A DNA stretch of 64,000 nt from Salegentibacter salarius (GCF_900168265.1 NZ_FVZF01000013.1:24415-88414); one strand, 5' to 3'. Shown: positions 25,919 through 36,887, counted from the first letter of the stretch. Translations and numbers: made by a program. Notes: generated from the sequence alone by a model not told the origin.

Positions 25919-28900
25919 ATGAAAAACAAAATTACAATTATGGCCTTGCTGGCGTTTTTCCAACTTACCGGAATGTTTGCTCAGGAACAAGAAGTAACCG
26001 GTACGGTTACTGTGGCCAATGATGGAATGCCTTTGCCAGGCGTTAATGTGCTGGTTAAAGGAACAAACGAAGGTACGGTTACTGACATGGAAGGTAATTA
26101 CGCTATTGAAGTTGGAGAAGATGCTGTTTTGGTATTTTCTTCCTTAGGCTTTGAAAAGCAAGAGCAACCTGTAAATGGAAGAAGCGTAATTAATGTTAGC
26201 CTGGTTGAGAACCTTGAGGGACTCGACGAGGTAGTGGTTACCTCCTTTGGTATTGAACAGGAAAAAAGAGCGTTGGGATATGCCGTGCAGGAAATTAATG
26301 CAGAAGAAATTACTAAAACTAAACAACAGAACGTGGTAAGTGCATTGCAGGGACAAGCCGCCGGTGTGCAAATCACCAATTCTGGTGGAGCTCCCGGGCA
26401 AAGTGCCAGGATTATAATTAGGGGTGTTAACTCTTTAGACCCTAATGCCGATAACCAACCTTTATTTGTTGTAGACGGTGTACCAATTGATAACTCCACT
26501 ACCGAATCTGCAGGTACGCCTCGTGGATTAACAAACAGGGCAGCAGATATTAATCCTAATGATATTGAATCTTTAAACGTCTTAAAAGGAGCTGCGGCTA
26601 CCGCTTTATATGGAGTTAGAGCTGCCAACGGAGCGGTTATTATTACTACAAAGAAAGGTAAGGAGGGACAGGTTAGAATTAACCTTAATAGTTCAATAGG
26701 TTTTGAGGAGATTAATCAGTATCCCGATTTCCAGGAAGTATATGGACAGGGATTTTCTGGAGAATACGATCCAAGCTCTTTTTGGCCTAACTGGGGTCCT
26801 TCTATGGAAGAGATCAATGCTATAGATCCCGATGCTAAATTTTATGATATTTGGAGAGATGCTTTTGATACTGGAGTGCAAATAGATAACTCTTTAAGTA
26901 TTTCTGGAGGAAATGAAAAAGCTACTTTTTATGGTTCGCTAGGTAATTTAGGTCACGAAGGGATTATGCCTTTTAGTGACTGGAACAGAACCTCGGCCAG
27001 ATTAAATGGTCAGATAAAATTCAGCGAAAAATTTACGTTTTCAGGAAATTTGAACTACACTATTTCGGGTGGTAATCGTGTTCCGCACGATAGGTTTATG
27101 GAGCGTATGATGTACTGGGCACCAAACCATGATGTTACCGATTATATAAATCCAGATGGCACCATGAAAACCTATGGGAATACAAACCCATTATATGATG
27201 CTCGTTTTAGCACTTTTGAGGATGAGGTTAATAGAACTATTGGGAATTTTAAATTTACCTACAGCCCTTTTGAGTGGTTGGATATTAATTACCTGATTGG
27301 TACCGACTACTACAGTGAAAATAGAACAGAGATCACTCCTGGTCCTTTAGGAATAGATGGTGAAGTGCCGCTAAGCAGTACCGGTTCTATTTCAGAAACA
27401 AGTATTGAAAGTCGTGATATCAACTCTAACTTCTTTATTACACTCACCAAAGATTGGACAGAAAAATTCGGGAGTACTTTAAGAATAGGTAACGATGTTT
27501 TTGAAAGAGATTATAAAAGATTTGATGCCTCTGGCTCTAACTTTGTAATTCCACAATTTTACGATCTAAGCTATACGAGCCAAATATCAAATTCACAGGA
27601 TAAACGCAAGAAAAGACTTGTTGGGGTTTATGGAGATTTGATGTTAAGTTATGACGATATGTTATTCGTAAATATAACTGCCAGAAACGACTGGACTTCT
27701 ACACTTCCAATAGGTAATAATTCATTTTTCTATCCTTCAGTAAATGTGGGTTGGGTTTTTAGTGAAGTTGTTGAAACGCCAGAATTTTTAACGTTTGGTA
27801 AATTGAGAGCTTCGTGGGCACAGGTTGGTAAGGATACAGATCCATACTTAATAGGGCAAACCTACACTTCACCTTCAAATTATCCACTAAACGGCCAGGT
27901 TGGATTTACTCGTTTTAGCCGTTTTGGAGATCCATTGCTAAAACCTGAAGAAACCACTTCTATTGAGTTTGGTACAGATCTTAGATTCTTTGAAAATCGT
28001 TTAGGAATAGATTTTACCTGGTATAAATCTAATAGTAAAGACCAGATAATTCCTGTTCCGGTTTCAGAAAGTGTTGGTTTTTCAACATTTGTAACCAATG
28101 CTGGAGAGATTGAAAATAAAGGGGTAGAATTTATTGTTCGTGGTACTCCGGTTAAAACTGAAGATTTTAGATGGGATGTTTCGCTAAACGCTGCTTACAA
28201 TCAAAATGAAGTAGTAAATATAAGAGAAGGTATAGAAGAAATTGTTGTTGGAAGCCAATTTGGATATGCCGGAAGTACGGTGACCATGAAGCTTATTGAA
28301 GGAGAAGCCTATGGTAATATTTTTGGAAGCAGTTATCAAAGATTTGGTGCAGATGAAAATAGTATCTTTTTAAACGAAGACTTGCCAGTAGTAATTGGTG
28401 AAAATGGTTTTCCTTTAAGAAATGGATCGCAACTTGTTCTAGGAAACACCACTCCAAAATGGATTGGAGGTCTTAAGAACGACTTCACTTATAAAGGTTT
28501 TGATTTCTCCTTTTTAATAGATTTCAGAACTGGATTAGAGCAGTACAGCCAATATGATAACTTCTTTTCTGCCTTTGGTATTGCAGAATATACCCTGGCA
28601 AGAAATGACACCCGCGTTTTTAATGGCGTCTTAGCAGATGGTTCTCCAAATAATCAGGAAGTGTGGTTAGGCCAGGGCGAAGGGCCAGATGGTAGAAATT
28701 ATGGTGCAGGTTTTTATAGAAATACCTATAGAACCGTGAGTGAGAATTTTGTTCACGATGCTTCATTTATAAAGTTGAGGAATATTTCTCTTGGATATAG
28801 CTTACAGGAAAACGTATTAAGTATGTTGCCTTTTACTTCAGCGCGTGTTTCTGTGGCGGCGAATAACATTATCCTTTACACCCCATGGGATGGTTTTGAT

Positions 28901-29005
28901 CCCGAGTCTTTTAGCGCAGGGGCTGGTGGTAATGCTGTTGGTTTTACTGGGTTAGGTTACCCGGGAGTGCAAAGTTTATTTTTCACGCTTAATCTAGGAC
29001 TATAA
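25919..29005 (+). CDS. SusC/RagA-type TonB-linked outer membrane receptor
   Basis: SusC-like proteins are 22-strand TonB-dependent transporters that work with a SusD lipoprotein lid to import oligomers. The 1028-residue protein has a signal peptide (cleavage near MFAQ, residue 21) and a carboxypeptidase-regulatory-like domain (about residues 24-105, TGTVTVANDGMPLPGVNV). The plug follows with VVVTSFGIEQEKRALGYAVQ and DPNDIESLNVLKGAAATALYG-like blocks. A long beta-barrel ends FTLNLGL, with the hydrophobic C-terminal strand expected for outer-membrane assembly. susD starts 17 bases downstream. A TATATTTA at 25877 is a possible -7 box, but no -33 was found. The substrate is unknown. Confidence 0.95.
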   Translation: MKNKITIMALLAFFQLTGMFAQEQEVTGTVTVANDGMPLPGVNVLVKGTNEGTVTDMEGNYAIEVGEDAVLVFSSLGFEKQEQPVNGRSVINVSLVENLEGLDEVVVTSFGIEQEKRALGYAVQEINAEEITKTKQQNVVSALQGQAAGVQITNSGGAPGQSARIIIRGVNSLDPNADNQPLFVVDGVPIDNSTTESAGTPRGLTNRAADINPNDIESLNVLKGAAATALYGVRAANGAVIITTKKGKEGQVRINLNSSIGFEEINQYPDFQEVYGQGFSGEYDPSSFWPNWGPSMEEINAIDPDAKFYDIWRDAFDTGVQIDNSLSISGGNEKATFYGSLGNLGHEGIMPFSDWNRTSARLNGQIKFSEKFTFSGNLNYTISGGNRVPHDRFMERMMYWAPNHDVTDYINPDGTMKTYGNTNPLYDARFSTFEDEVNRTIGNFKFTYSPFEWLDINYLIGTDYYSENRTEITPGPLGIDGEVPLSSTGSISETSIESRDINSNFFITLTKDWTEKFGSTLRIGNDVFERDYKRFDASGSNFVIPQFYDLSYTSQISNSQDKRKKRLVGVYGDLMLSYDDMLFVNITARNDWTSTLPIGNNSFFYPSVNVGWVFSEVVETPEFLTFGKLRASWAQVGKDTDPYLIGQTYTSPSNYPLNGQVGFTRFSRFGDPLLKPEETTSIEFGTDLRFFENRLGIDFTWYKSNSKDQIIPVPVSESVGFSTFVTNAGEIENKGVEFIVRGTPVKTEDFRWDVSLNAAYNQNEVVNIREGIEEIVVGSQFGYAGSTVTMKLIEGEAYGNIFGSSYQRFGADENSIFLNEDLPVVIGENGFPLRNGSQLVLGNTTPKWIGGLKNDFTYKGFDFSFLIDFRTGLEQYSQYDNFFSAFGIAEYTLARNDTRVFNGVLADGSPNNQEVWLGQGEGPDGRNYGAGFYRNTYRTVSENFVHDASFIKLRNISLGYSLQENVLSMLPFTSARVSVAANNIILYTPWDGFDPESFSAGAGGNAVGFTGLGYPGVQSLFFTLNLGL

Positions 29006-29022
29006 TTAAAAAGATAAAGAAT

Positions 29023-30435
29023 ATGAATTTTCTAAAAAATAAATACACATACCTTGTCATTGCCAGTATGTTCATGTTTTCGTCTTGTGACGATTACCTG
29101 GATATTAATGACAACCCGAATAATCCTACAGAGGCGCCAATTTCGGCCTTAATGGTGAATTCCACTTTTGAGACAGCCCAGAATACATTTAGAATGGGAG
29201 ATATTTCTACTAATTATGTGCAACATCTTGCTTCGCCTAATCCGGCCAGTTCTTCAGATGTTATGGATCCGGTTAATTACAGCGGTACCTGGTCCAATAT
29301 GTATAACGTAATGACAGATTTAAGTGATCTTATAAATCAGTCCGGGGAAAATGGAGCAAATCATTACCAGGGAGCAGGGCAGATATTAATGGCCTTAAAC
29401 CTGGGAATGACGGTAGATGCCTGGGGAAGTATTCCTTATAGTGAAGGTTTGGATTTTCAAACTATCACGCCGTCTTATGACAATGATAGTGAATTGTACC
29501 AGGAAATTTTGAACTTGTTAGACCAGGGCCTTGTAAATCTATCTAACCCTACCGAAGTTTCATTGGGGGAAGACGATTTTATTTATAATGGAGATATTAG
29601 CAAATGGATGAAACTCGGAAACATGCTTAAAGCCAGATATCTTAACCACTACAGCGAAACAGGTTCTTATGACCCTGCCGCGGTGCTTGCTGCTTTAGAT
29701 AATGGAATGGAGTCTAATTCAGATGATGCTCAGGTAGAATATTTTCCAGAACAGTTTAATCCCTGGGCAAACGTGGCTATAAATAATGCTGATTTACTTC
29801 TTGGAGGATGGATCTCAGAGCAATTTATAGAAAGTTTGGATGGAACTCTATACGGGGTTCAGGATCCGAGATTGCCTTATATGGTTGGAGCTACAGACGA
29901 TGGTGAATATATTGGAGTAGAGAATGGAGTCGGTAGAGGAGATGCCCCGGAACAGGGGGCTCGTTCTGTGCTTGAACCAGGTGACTATTACTCGAGTGAG
30001 CTATCGCCAATTTTAATAGCAACTTATTTCGAGCAGAAATTCATTGAAGCCGAGGCCGCTTTTGGAATTGATAAAAGTAGATCTTACGAAGCTTATTTAG
30101 CCGGAATTAGAGCTCATATGACTAAAATAGGAGTAGAACCTGCGGAGATAGAGGCTTATATGAGTAATCCTGAAGTGAGCATGGGCGAAGCAGATTTTAG
30201 CATGGAAGATATCTTTAAGGAGAAATGGATCGCAATGTTCTTGCATCCTGAAACCTGGGTTGATGCTCGTAGATACGATTATTCCTATGAAGATTTTGAT
30301 CTCCCTGCAAATGTAAACCCAGATCTTAATGGCGAGTTTATTAGTAGGTTAGCGTATCCGGATTCTGAAGTTAGTAGAAATGGAAGTAATGTTCCCGATG
30401 TAAGTCTTACCGATAAGATTTTTTGGGATGAATAA
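29023..30435 (+). CDS. SusD/RagB-family outer membrane lipoprotein
   Basis: This is the surface lipoprotein partner of the SusC protein just upstream. The 470-residue product has a signal ending MFSSC (Cys22) followed by DDYLDINDNPNNPTEAP. That opening is typical of the SusD-like group that Pfam separates as SusD-like_2. The alpha-helical TPR-like repeats include MALNLGMTVDAWGSIPYSE, a very characteristic block, and FKEKWIAMFLHPETWVDARR near the C-terminus. It follows susC after 17 bases and is closed by a strong terminator. No glycoside hydrolase or sensor-regulator gene is adjacent, so the ligand cannot be predicted from a polysaccharide-locus context. Confidence 0.95.
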   Translation: MNFLKNKYTYLVIASMFMFSSCDDYLDINDNPNNPTEAPISALMVNSTFETAQNTFRMGDISTNYVQHLASPNPASSSDVMDPVNYSGTWSNMYNVMTDLSDLINQSGENGANHYQGAGQILMALNLGMTVDAWGSIPYSEGLDFQTITPSYDNDSELYQEILNLLDQGLVNLSNPTEVSLGEDDFIYNGDISKWMKLGNMLKARYLNHYSETGSYDPAAVLAALDNGMESNSDDAQVEYFPEQFNPWANVAINNADLLLGGWISEQFIESLDGTLYGVQDPRLPYMVGATDDGEYIGVENGVGRGDAPEQGARSVLEPGDYYSSELSPILIATYFEQKFIEAEAAFGIDKSRSYEAYLAGIRAHMTKIGVEPAEIEAYMSNPEVSMGEADFSMEDIFKEKWIAMFLHPETWVDARRYDYSYEDFDLPANVNPDLNGEFISRLAYPDSEVSRNGSNVPDVSLTDKIFWDE

Positions 30436-30460
30436 GATTATCAAATATTAATAATGAACA

Positions 30461-30495
30461 AATCTCCCGGCTTGTCCGGGAGATTTTGGTTTTAA
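30461..30495 (+). terminator. Rho-independent terminator after susCD
   Basis: A perfect stem AATCTCCCGG/CCGGGAGATT with a five-base loop is followed by TTGGTTTT. It makes the TTG at 30486 an unlikely start for the following amidase gene, because that codon abuts the stem. Confidence 0.85.
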
Positions 30496-30506
30496 AAATG
30501 TTTTCA

Positions 30507-31178
30507 ATGAAATATATAATTATCATTCTCACGCTCTTTTTATTTAGTTGTAAAAGTGCTGATGTTTCCGAGAGAATAATAGATCGTCCTATAATTTTTA
30601 ACGAAGAACGAACGCAGCTTAGCCTGGACTATCTGGAAGAACGTTACGGTTTAGAGAAATCTTCTCCTGAAATTACTCCAAAAATGATCGTGCTGCACTG
30701 GACGGCAATTCCAGATTTAGAAAGTTCATTTCGTGCATTTAATCCCGTTAAATTACCTGGCGCCAGGGAAGATATTCAACAAGCCGGTGCTTTAAATGTA
30801 TCTGCTCATTTTCTGGTGGATCGCGACGGCACAATTTATAGGTTAATGCCTGAAACTGTTATGGCAAGGCATGTAATTGGCTTAAACCACGCCGCAATTG
30901 GAGTTGAAAATGTTGGTGGTACAAAAGAAACCCCGCTTACTAAGGCTCAGCTAAAGGCTAATATTGATTTAGTGAAATATTTAGCTGAAAAATATAATAT
31001 AGAATATTTGCTGGGGCATTATGAATATCCGCAGTTTGAAGACCACGAATTATGGTTGGAGAAAGACGAATCTTATCGAACTCAAAAGACCGATCCCGGA
31101 AAAGAATTTATGCAAAAAGTTCGGGAAAAAACTAAAAGCCTTAATTTTAAACCTGTTCCTAAAAAAGATACTAAATGA
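30507..31178 (+). CDS. N-acetylmuramoyl-L-alanine amidase, lipoprotein (Amidase_2)
   Basis: Amidase_2 enzymes are zinc amidases that cut the bond between MurNAc and the stem peptide. From the ATG at 30507 the product has 223 residues. Its signal sequence (MKYIIIILTLFLFSC) places the lipid Cys at residue 15. Catalytic features are MIVLHWTA (first zinc His), HFLVDRDGTIYRL, ARHVIGLNHAAIGVENVG, a second His in LLGHYEYP, and KTDPGKEF supplying the third ligand Asp and catalytic Lys. This resembles AmiD/AmpD. An ATG at 30498 is an alternative start, whereas the upstream TTG lies against a terminator stem. The stop overlaps the next start as ATGA, so it is translationally coupled to the M14 peptidase. 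Confidence 0.9.
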   Translation: MKYIIIILTLFLFSCKSADVSERIIDRPIIFNEERTQLSLDYLEERYGLEKSSPEITPKMIVLHWTAIPDLESSFRAFNPVKLPGAREDIQQAGALNVSAHFLVDRDGTIYRLMPETVMARHVIGLNHAAIGVENVGGTKETPLTKAQLKANIDLVKYLAEKYNIEYLLGHYEYPQFEDHELWLEKDESYRTQKTDPGKEFMQKVREKTKSLNFKPVPKKDTK

Positions 31179-32632
31179 ATTTCAAAAAAATAAGCTTCTT
31201 GTTTTTTTTATGCGCGTTTTTTACCCTTTCAAGTAGCTCAGCGCAGGAGAAAGAAATCTATAGAGAACTTTATAATTCTTATGAAGATTTTAAAGAAAAA
31301 TCTATAGAAAAACGCCGATTTACCCAGGCTAAAATTCAGCCTTTAATCAATGATTTCGACCAAAAGGAGCATTTTAAAGTCACCAAAGTTGGCGAATCTA
31401 TAGAAGGTAGACCGCTTCAGTTAATTTCTTTAGGTAAAGGAGATGTAGATATTTTTCTGTGGTCGCAAATGCACGGCGATGAGTCTACGGCTACCATGGC
31501 GATTTTCGATATTCTCAATTTCCTTGATGCCGAAGCATTTTCAGAAGAAAAAGAAGAAATGTTGAAGAATGTAAAACTTCATTTTTTACCTATGCTGAAT
31601 CCTGATGGTGCAGAGCGTTTTCAGCGTAGAAATTTGTTGGGAGTAGATATTAATCGTGATGCCCTGAGATTGCAGTCTCCGGAAAGTAAAACTTTAAAAA
31701 ATGTGCGTGACAGCCTGGATGCCGATTTTGGTTTTAATCTCCACGATCAAAGCACTTATTATAATGCCGAAAGAACTCCAAAACCCGCAACCATGTCGTA
31801 CTTAGCACCAGCCTATAATTATGAAAAATCTATAAATGAAGTGCGTGGGGCAGCGATGCAGGTAATTGTGCAAATGAATAACATTCTGCAGGAATATGCG
31901 CCCGGCCAGGTGGGACGCTATAACGACGATTTTGAGCCGCGTGCATTTGGAGATAACATTCAAAAATGGGGGACAAGTACTATTTTAATTGAATCTGGTG
32001 GTTACCCAAACGACCCGGAAAAACAGCAAATTAGAAAGTTGAATTTTGTTTCTATTCTTGCCGCCATATTTTCTATTGCCGATGAAGATTATAAGAACGC
32101 TGAAATTTCTAAATATGAAGAGATTCCCAATAACGACAGGAAACTGTTTGATTTAAAACTTACCGCTCTTACTTATGAATTACTAGGAGAGGACTATATT
32201 TTAGATTTAGGGATTAACCAATACGAAGTTCAGGATGAGGATCTGGATTATTTTTATAATTCCAACATTTCAGATCAGGGAGATCTTTCTACCTATTACG
32301 GGTATGAAGAATTTGATGCTTCTGGTTATAAATTTGTGCAGGGAAAAATTTACCCGGAAACCTATGAGAATTTGGAGGTATTTCAACAAGAAAATATTTC
32401 AGAAATACTCAAAGAGGGGTATTCTTATGTCGTTTTAAAGGAGTTACCGGAAGATGGTTTTACCAATTTACCTCTAAACCTGGTAACCGAAGATTTTGAA
32501 ATTTCTGAAAATTTGCAGCCTAATTTCTTTCTAAAAAAAGATGAAAACTTGGAGTATGCTGTAATTAATGGGTTTTTTATAGATCTTTCAAAAGAAAACT
32601 TTGATGTGGGAAATGCTCTTATTTTAGATTAG
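31175..32632 (+). CDS. M14-family zinc carboxypeptidase, exported
   Basis: M14 peptidases are metallocarboxypeptidases. Bacterial members include enzymes that cleave murein stem peptides. The 485-residue protein has a signal peptide cleaved after SSSAQ (about residue 24). The zinc motif HGDE (in WSQMHGDESTATM) gives His and Glu ligands. NPDGAERFQRRNLLGVDINRDA supplies the substrate-binding Asn-Arg. The third zinc ligand is the His in FNLHDQSTYY, and the catalytic Glu is in LIESGGYPND. About 200 further residues of unknown fold follow the catalytic domain. It overlaps the amidase gene by four bases, so the pair may act one after the other on the same muropeptide or peptide substrate. Confidence 0.88.
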   Translation: MNFKKISFLFFLCAFFTLSSSSAQEKEIYRELYNSYEDFKEKSIEKRRFTQAKIQPLINDFDQKEHFKVTKVGESIEGRPLQLISLGKGDVDIFLWSQMHGDESTATMAIFDILNFLDAEAFSEEKEEMLKNVKLHFLPMLNPDGAERFQRRNLLGVDINRDALRLQSPESKTLKNVRDSLDADFGFNLHDQSTYYNAERTPKPATMSYLAPAYNYEKSINEVRGAAMQVIVQMNNILQEYAPGQVGRYNDDFEPRAFGDNIQKWGTSTILIESGGYPNDPEKQQIRKLNFVSILAAIFSIADEDYKNAEISKYEEIPNNDRKLFDLKLTALTYELLGEDYILDLGINQYEVQDEDLDYFYNSNISDQGDLSTYYGYEEFDASGYKFVQGKIYPETYENLEVFQQENISEILKEGYSYVVLKELPEDGFTNLPLNLVTEDFEISENLQPNFFLKKDENLEYAVINGFFIDLSKENFDVGNALILD

Positions 32633-32675
32633 AGAGGAATTCGGCCTGAAGCACAGGATAAAAAAAGAGATTCCG

Positions 32676-32683
32676 TATCTTTG
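32676..32683 (+). promoter_or_regulatory. Candidate -7 element of queE, almost at the start codon
   Basis: TATCTTTG fits TAnnTTTG and ends six bases before the queE ATG at 32690. Transcription would begin only a few bases before the start codon or at it. No good -33 TTG is visible. Confidence 0.45.
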
Positions 32684-32689
32684 CCGGCT

Positions 32690-33322
32690 ATGATTACAGA
32701 AGAAACTAAGGCATTGGTAGATGATGGGATAATGCTTCCTTTAATGGAGGAGTTTTATACCATACAGGGAGAGGGATTTCATAAAGGAACCGCCGCTTAT
32801 TTTATAAGAATTGGAGGCTGCGATGTAGGATGCCATTGGTGCGATGTTAAAGAAAGCTGGGACCCTTCTATTCATCCGCCAACACATATTGGTGAGATCG
32901 TGGAAAAAGCGGTAGCAAGTAGTAAAACTATTGTGATTACCGGTGGGGAACCGCTTACCTGGGATATGACGAGGCTTACCGGGGCATTAAAGGCCAAAGG
33001 TTGTGATATTCATATTGAAACCTCGGGAGCATATAAATTAACCGGACAGTGGGATTGGATTTGCTTATCACCAAAGAAAATAAAATTACCTACTGAAGAG
33101 ATTTATCCGCTGGCCCACGAGCTGAAAGTGATTATTTTTAATAAGCACGATTTTAAGTTTGCTGAAGAGCAGGCTGAAAAAGTTAGCGAGAATTGCATTC
33201 TTTATCTGCAACCAGAGTGGAGCAATAGAGATAAAATGATGCCTTTAATAGTTGATTTTGTAATGAAAAATCCAAAATGGAAGGTTTCGCTACAAACTCA
33301 TAAATATCTCAATATTCCATAA
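32690..33322 (+). CDS. queE: 7-carboxy-7-deazaguanine synthase
   Basis: QueE is a radical-SAM enzyme that makes 7-carboxy-7-deazaguanine in the pathway to queuosine and other 7-deazaguanines. The 210-residue protein has EEFYTIQGEGFHKGTAAYF and the cluster motif CDVGCHWC, with cysteines spaced CX3CX2C. TGGEPLTWDM and IHIETSGAY follow. I start it at the ATG at 32690. The in-frame TTG nine bases upstream is part of the likely -7 box. No other queuosine genes are adjacent. A paired-hairpin repeat and a bidirectional terminator follow. Confidence 0.93.
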   Translation: MITEETKALVDDGIMLPLMEEFYTIQGEGFHKGTAAYFIRIGGCDVGCHWCDVKESWDPSIHPPTHIGEIVEKAVASSKTIVITGGEPLTWDMTRLTGALKAKGCDIHIETSGAYKLTGQWDWICLSPKKIKLPTEEIYPLAHELKVIIFNKHDFKFAEEQAEKVSENCILYLQPEWSNRDKMMPLIVDFVMKNPKWKVSLQTHKYLNIP

Positions 33323-33348
33323 AAATAAATTGATTTAGAAGTGGAGGC

Positions 33349-33426
33349 CGTCAAGCTGAACTGGTTTCAGCTTCTAACTTGTTACTGATATATCTTATTA
33401 GATCCTGAAATAAATTCAGGATGACG
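33349..33426. repeat. Paired-hairpin intergenic repeat, copy B
   Basis: This 78-base element is bounded by CGTCA and TGACG, with an AAGCTGAA-type hairpin first and an ATCCTGAA-type hairpin second. It has the same orientation as the copy at 12085, but with a longer AT-rich spacer. It lies between queE and the terminator. Confidence 0.8.
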
Positions 33427-33453
33427 ATTTTATATATTGCTAAAATATTCCAT

Positions 33454-33491
33454 AAAAAAACGGCTGTTCCTTTTAGAAACAGCCGTTTTTT
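33454..33491. terminator. Bidirectional terminator between queE and the DUF2911 gene
   Basis: The stem AAAACGGCTGTT/AACAGCCGTTTT has an eight-base loop, with A- and T-runs on both sides. It can stop both converging transcripts. Confidence 0.88.
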
Positions 33492-33508
33492 GGTTTAGTT
33501 CGATGTCT

Positions 33509-34084
33509 TTATTGTCCCGCAGGAGAGAAAGGTACTTTTACATACTTATCTGCCCAACCCATCAATAGGTTAGCGCCTTCTTCATTTTCTTTCTGCTCTA
33601 TGGTCATAGAGAAATTCTCAATATTATGACTTGAATTTCTTACCGGAACTTTAATTCTTACATAATCCCTTTCGTCAGTATATTCGTAAGCGCCCCAGGT
33701 GTGAACTGATTTATTTAGAATCACAGTCCAATGCTTTTCATCTGGAATAGTGTAAAGCGTATAGGTGCCGGCTTTTACGGTTTCGCCACCAATGGTCATA
33801 TCGTTATAAAAAGTGATTTCTGTAGCTTCGTTAGCTCCGGTTCTCCAAACTTCTCCATAAGGCACCAGTTTTCCGAAAATTTCACGATCCCGCATTTGAG
33901 GACGGCTATAAATTACTCTCATGATTACCTCGTCTTTTTGATTTCGGTGTATAATCATATCAAGAGGGCTGGTATCTAATTTAGGGAAATTAGGATCACT
34001 GCTTTGTTCTGTTTCCTGTGCCAGTACATCCTGAAATCCTAGAAATCCTATTAAACATACTGCTGTTAAAAGTATTTTTTTCAT
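33509..34084 (-). CDS. DUF2911 domain-containing exported protein
   Basis: The 191-residue protein has a signal peptide cleaved near VLAQ (residue 22). The remainder is a DUF2911 domain, which is common in Bacteroidota and has no assigned function. Family blocks seen are IYSRPQMRDREIFGKLVPYG, EVWRTGANEATEITF, KAGTYTLYTIPDEKHWTVIL and WGAYEYTDERD. The many beta strands suggest a compact beta-sandwich in the periplasm. It is monocistronic, ending at the bidirectional terminator and divergent from the small gene at 34225. A TATCTTTA on the minus strand just upstream is a weak -7 candidate. Confidence 0.9.
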   Translation of the reverse strand: MKKILLTAVCLIGFLGFQDVLAQETEQSSDPNFPKLDTSPLDMIIHRNQKDEVIMRVIYSRPQMRDREIFGKLVPYGEVWRTGANEATEITFYNDMTIGGETVKAGTYTLYTIPDEKHWTVILNKSVHTWGAYEYTDERDYVRIKVPVRNSSHNIENFSMTIEQKENEEGANLLMGWADKYVKVPFSPAGQ

Positions 34085-34201
34085 TGTGTTTGATTTTTAT
34101 GCCTAAAGATAGTTTACTGCATTTTCTTAAGGTGTTAAAGATTTATTTAGTTGCTGTTAAAATATTGAATATTTAAAGAGCTGAAAAATGTTGGCCTTGT
34201 G

Positions 34202-34226
34202 ATAAGTGTTTATTTATAACACTTAT
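34202..34226 (+). promoter_or_regulatory. Inverted repeat embracing the start codon of the next gene
   Basis: ATAAGTGTT (34202-34210) is the exact reverse complement of AACACTTAT (34218-34226), with a seven-base loop. The right arm includes the first two bases of the ATG at 34225. It could be a protein-binding operator or an mRNA hairpin that hides the start codon. Confidence 0.55.
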
Positions 34227-34533
34227 GAAAACAATTAGCGTACGTGTTGGTTATAGCTGGATAGATGAGCTTATTGCACACGCTTCAGCAAGAGTTAGTG
34301 ATGAGCAAATGGCAGCAGCTTCAGAGAAATATCCATATAACACCCCGGCAACCAAGGAAGCGTATTTCTATAGAGAAATATTCCATAGCCATTTTCCTCA
34401 GGAAAAAGCGGCAAAAACGGTAAAAAGATGGATTCCAAAATGGCAGGCAGATCTTGATCCTAGCGGGCGTGCAAATACTTCTCACGTTGCTACAAATGCC
34501 AAAAAAGAGCTGGAGGAATTAGTAGGAGTTTAG
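34225..34533 (+). CDS. Hypothetical protein, small and Lys/Ala-rich
   Basis: I do not recognise the 102-residue product. It begins MKTISVRVGYSWIDELIAHA and has no signal or membrane helix. The central part is aromatic and basic (KEAYFYREIFHSHFPQEKAAKTVKRWIPKWQ). The C-terminus is helix-like (ATNAKKELEELVGV). Predicted alpha-helices and basic patches could suit nucleic-acid or protein binding, but this is only composition. Its own terminator follows, and a perfect inverted repeat covers its start codon, so it is a single-gene unit with probable specific control. Coding quality is good. Confidence 0.72.
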   Translation: MKTISVRVGYSWIDELIAHASARVSDEQMAAASEKYPYNTPATKEAYFYREIFHSHFPQEKAAKTVKRWIPKWQADLDPSGRANTSHVATNAKKELEELVGV

Positions 34534-34558
34534 GTTAAACAATCGTGTGGTTTGTTAT

Positions 34559-34602
34559 GCCCAGAATACAGTATTAATTTTGCTGTATTTTGGGCTTTTT
34601 TT
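34559..34602 (+). terminator. Rho-independent terminator
   Basis: The 13-base stem GCCCAGAATACAG pairs with CTGTATTTTGGGC (one G-U position), with an eleven-base loop and an eight-T tail. It ends the 102-residue gene and separates it from gyrB. Confidence 0.88.
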
Positions 34603-34669
34603 TACACAAATTGTTAATAACTTAAAGCTGGTAGAGAGCTTGTAAGTGCATTAAAAATGTGCGTTTTGT

Positions 34670-34677
34670 TATATTTG
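34670..34677 (+). promoter_or_regulatory. Candidate -7 element of gyrB
   Basis: TATATTTG is a perfect consensus match 39 bases before the gyrB ATG. The nearest upstream TTG in a -33 role is at a poor spacing of 27 bases. Confidence 0.45.
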
Positions 34678-34704
34678 TTCGTTATTCAAAATAGACGAAT
34701 TTAA

Positions 34705-36657
<1,953 letters not shown>

Positions 36658-36681
36658 CTAATAAGGAGTACAGAAGAAAAG

Positions 36682-36806
36682 AGGCTGTTTGAAAAGTTTT
36701 TAAATCGTCATTCTGAATTCATTTCAGAATCTAAGATGTTGGTAATTAAAACATATTAGAAGCTGAAACAAGTTCAGCTTGACGGAATTAGACTTTTTAG
36801 ACAGCT
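36682..36806. repeat. Paired-hairpin intergenic repeat, long form, copy C
   Basis: The 79-base core (CGTCA at 36706 to TGACG at 36784) has the two hairpins in the opposite orientation to the copies at 12085 and 33349. Outer imperfect arms GGCTGTTTGAAAAGT (36683) and CTTTTTAGACAGC (36793) also pair. The right arm is followed by a T-run, so the outer stem could terminate gyrB transcription. Confidence 0.78.
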
Positions 36807-36887
36807 TTTTTTATGCTCTTCGTTAACATTATTATTGGAATACTTTTTTTGTTATTTTTACCCTTACTAACTTAACACCTACTTATT

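Noticed and set aside
25919..30435. Polysaccharide utilisation locus
   Set aside because: Only SusC/SusD are present. No glycoside hydrolase, sulfatase, lyase or hybrid regulator was found nearby, so a PUL was not called.
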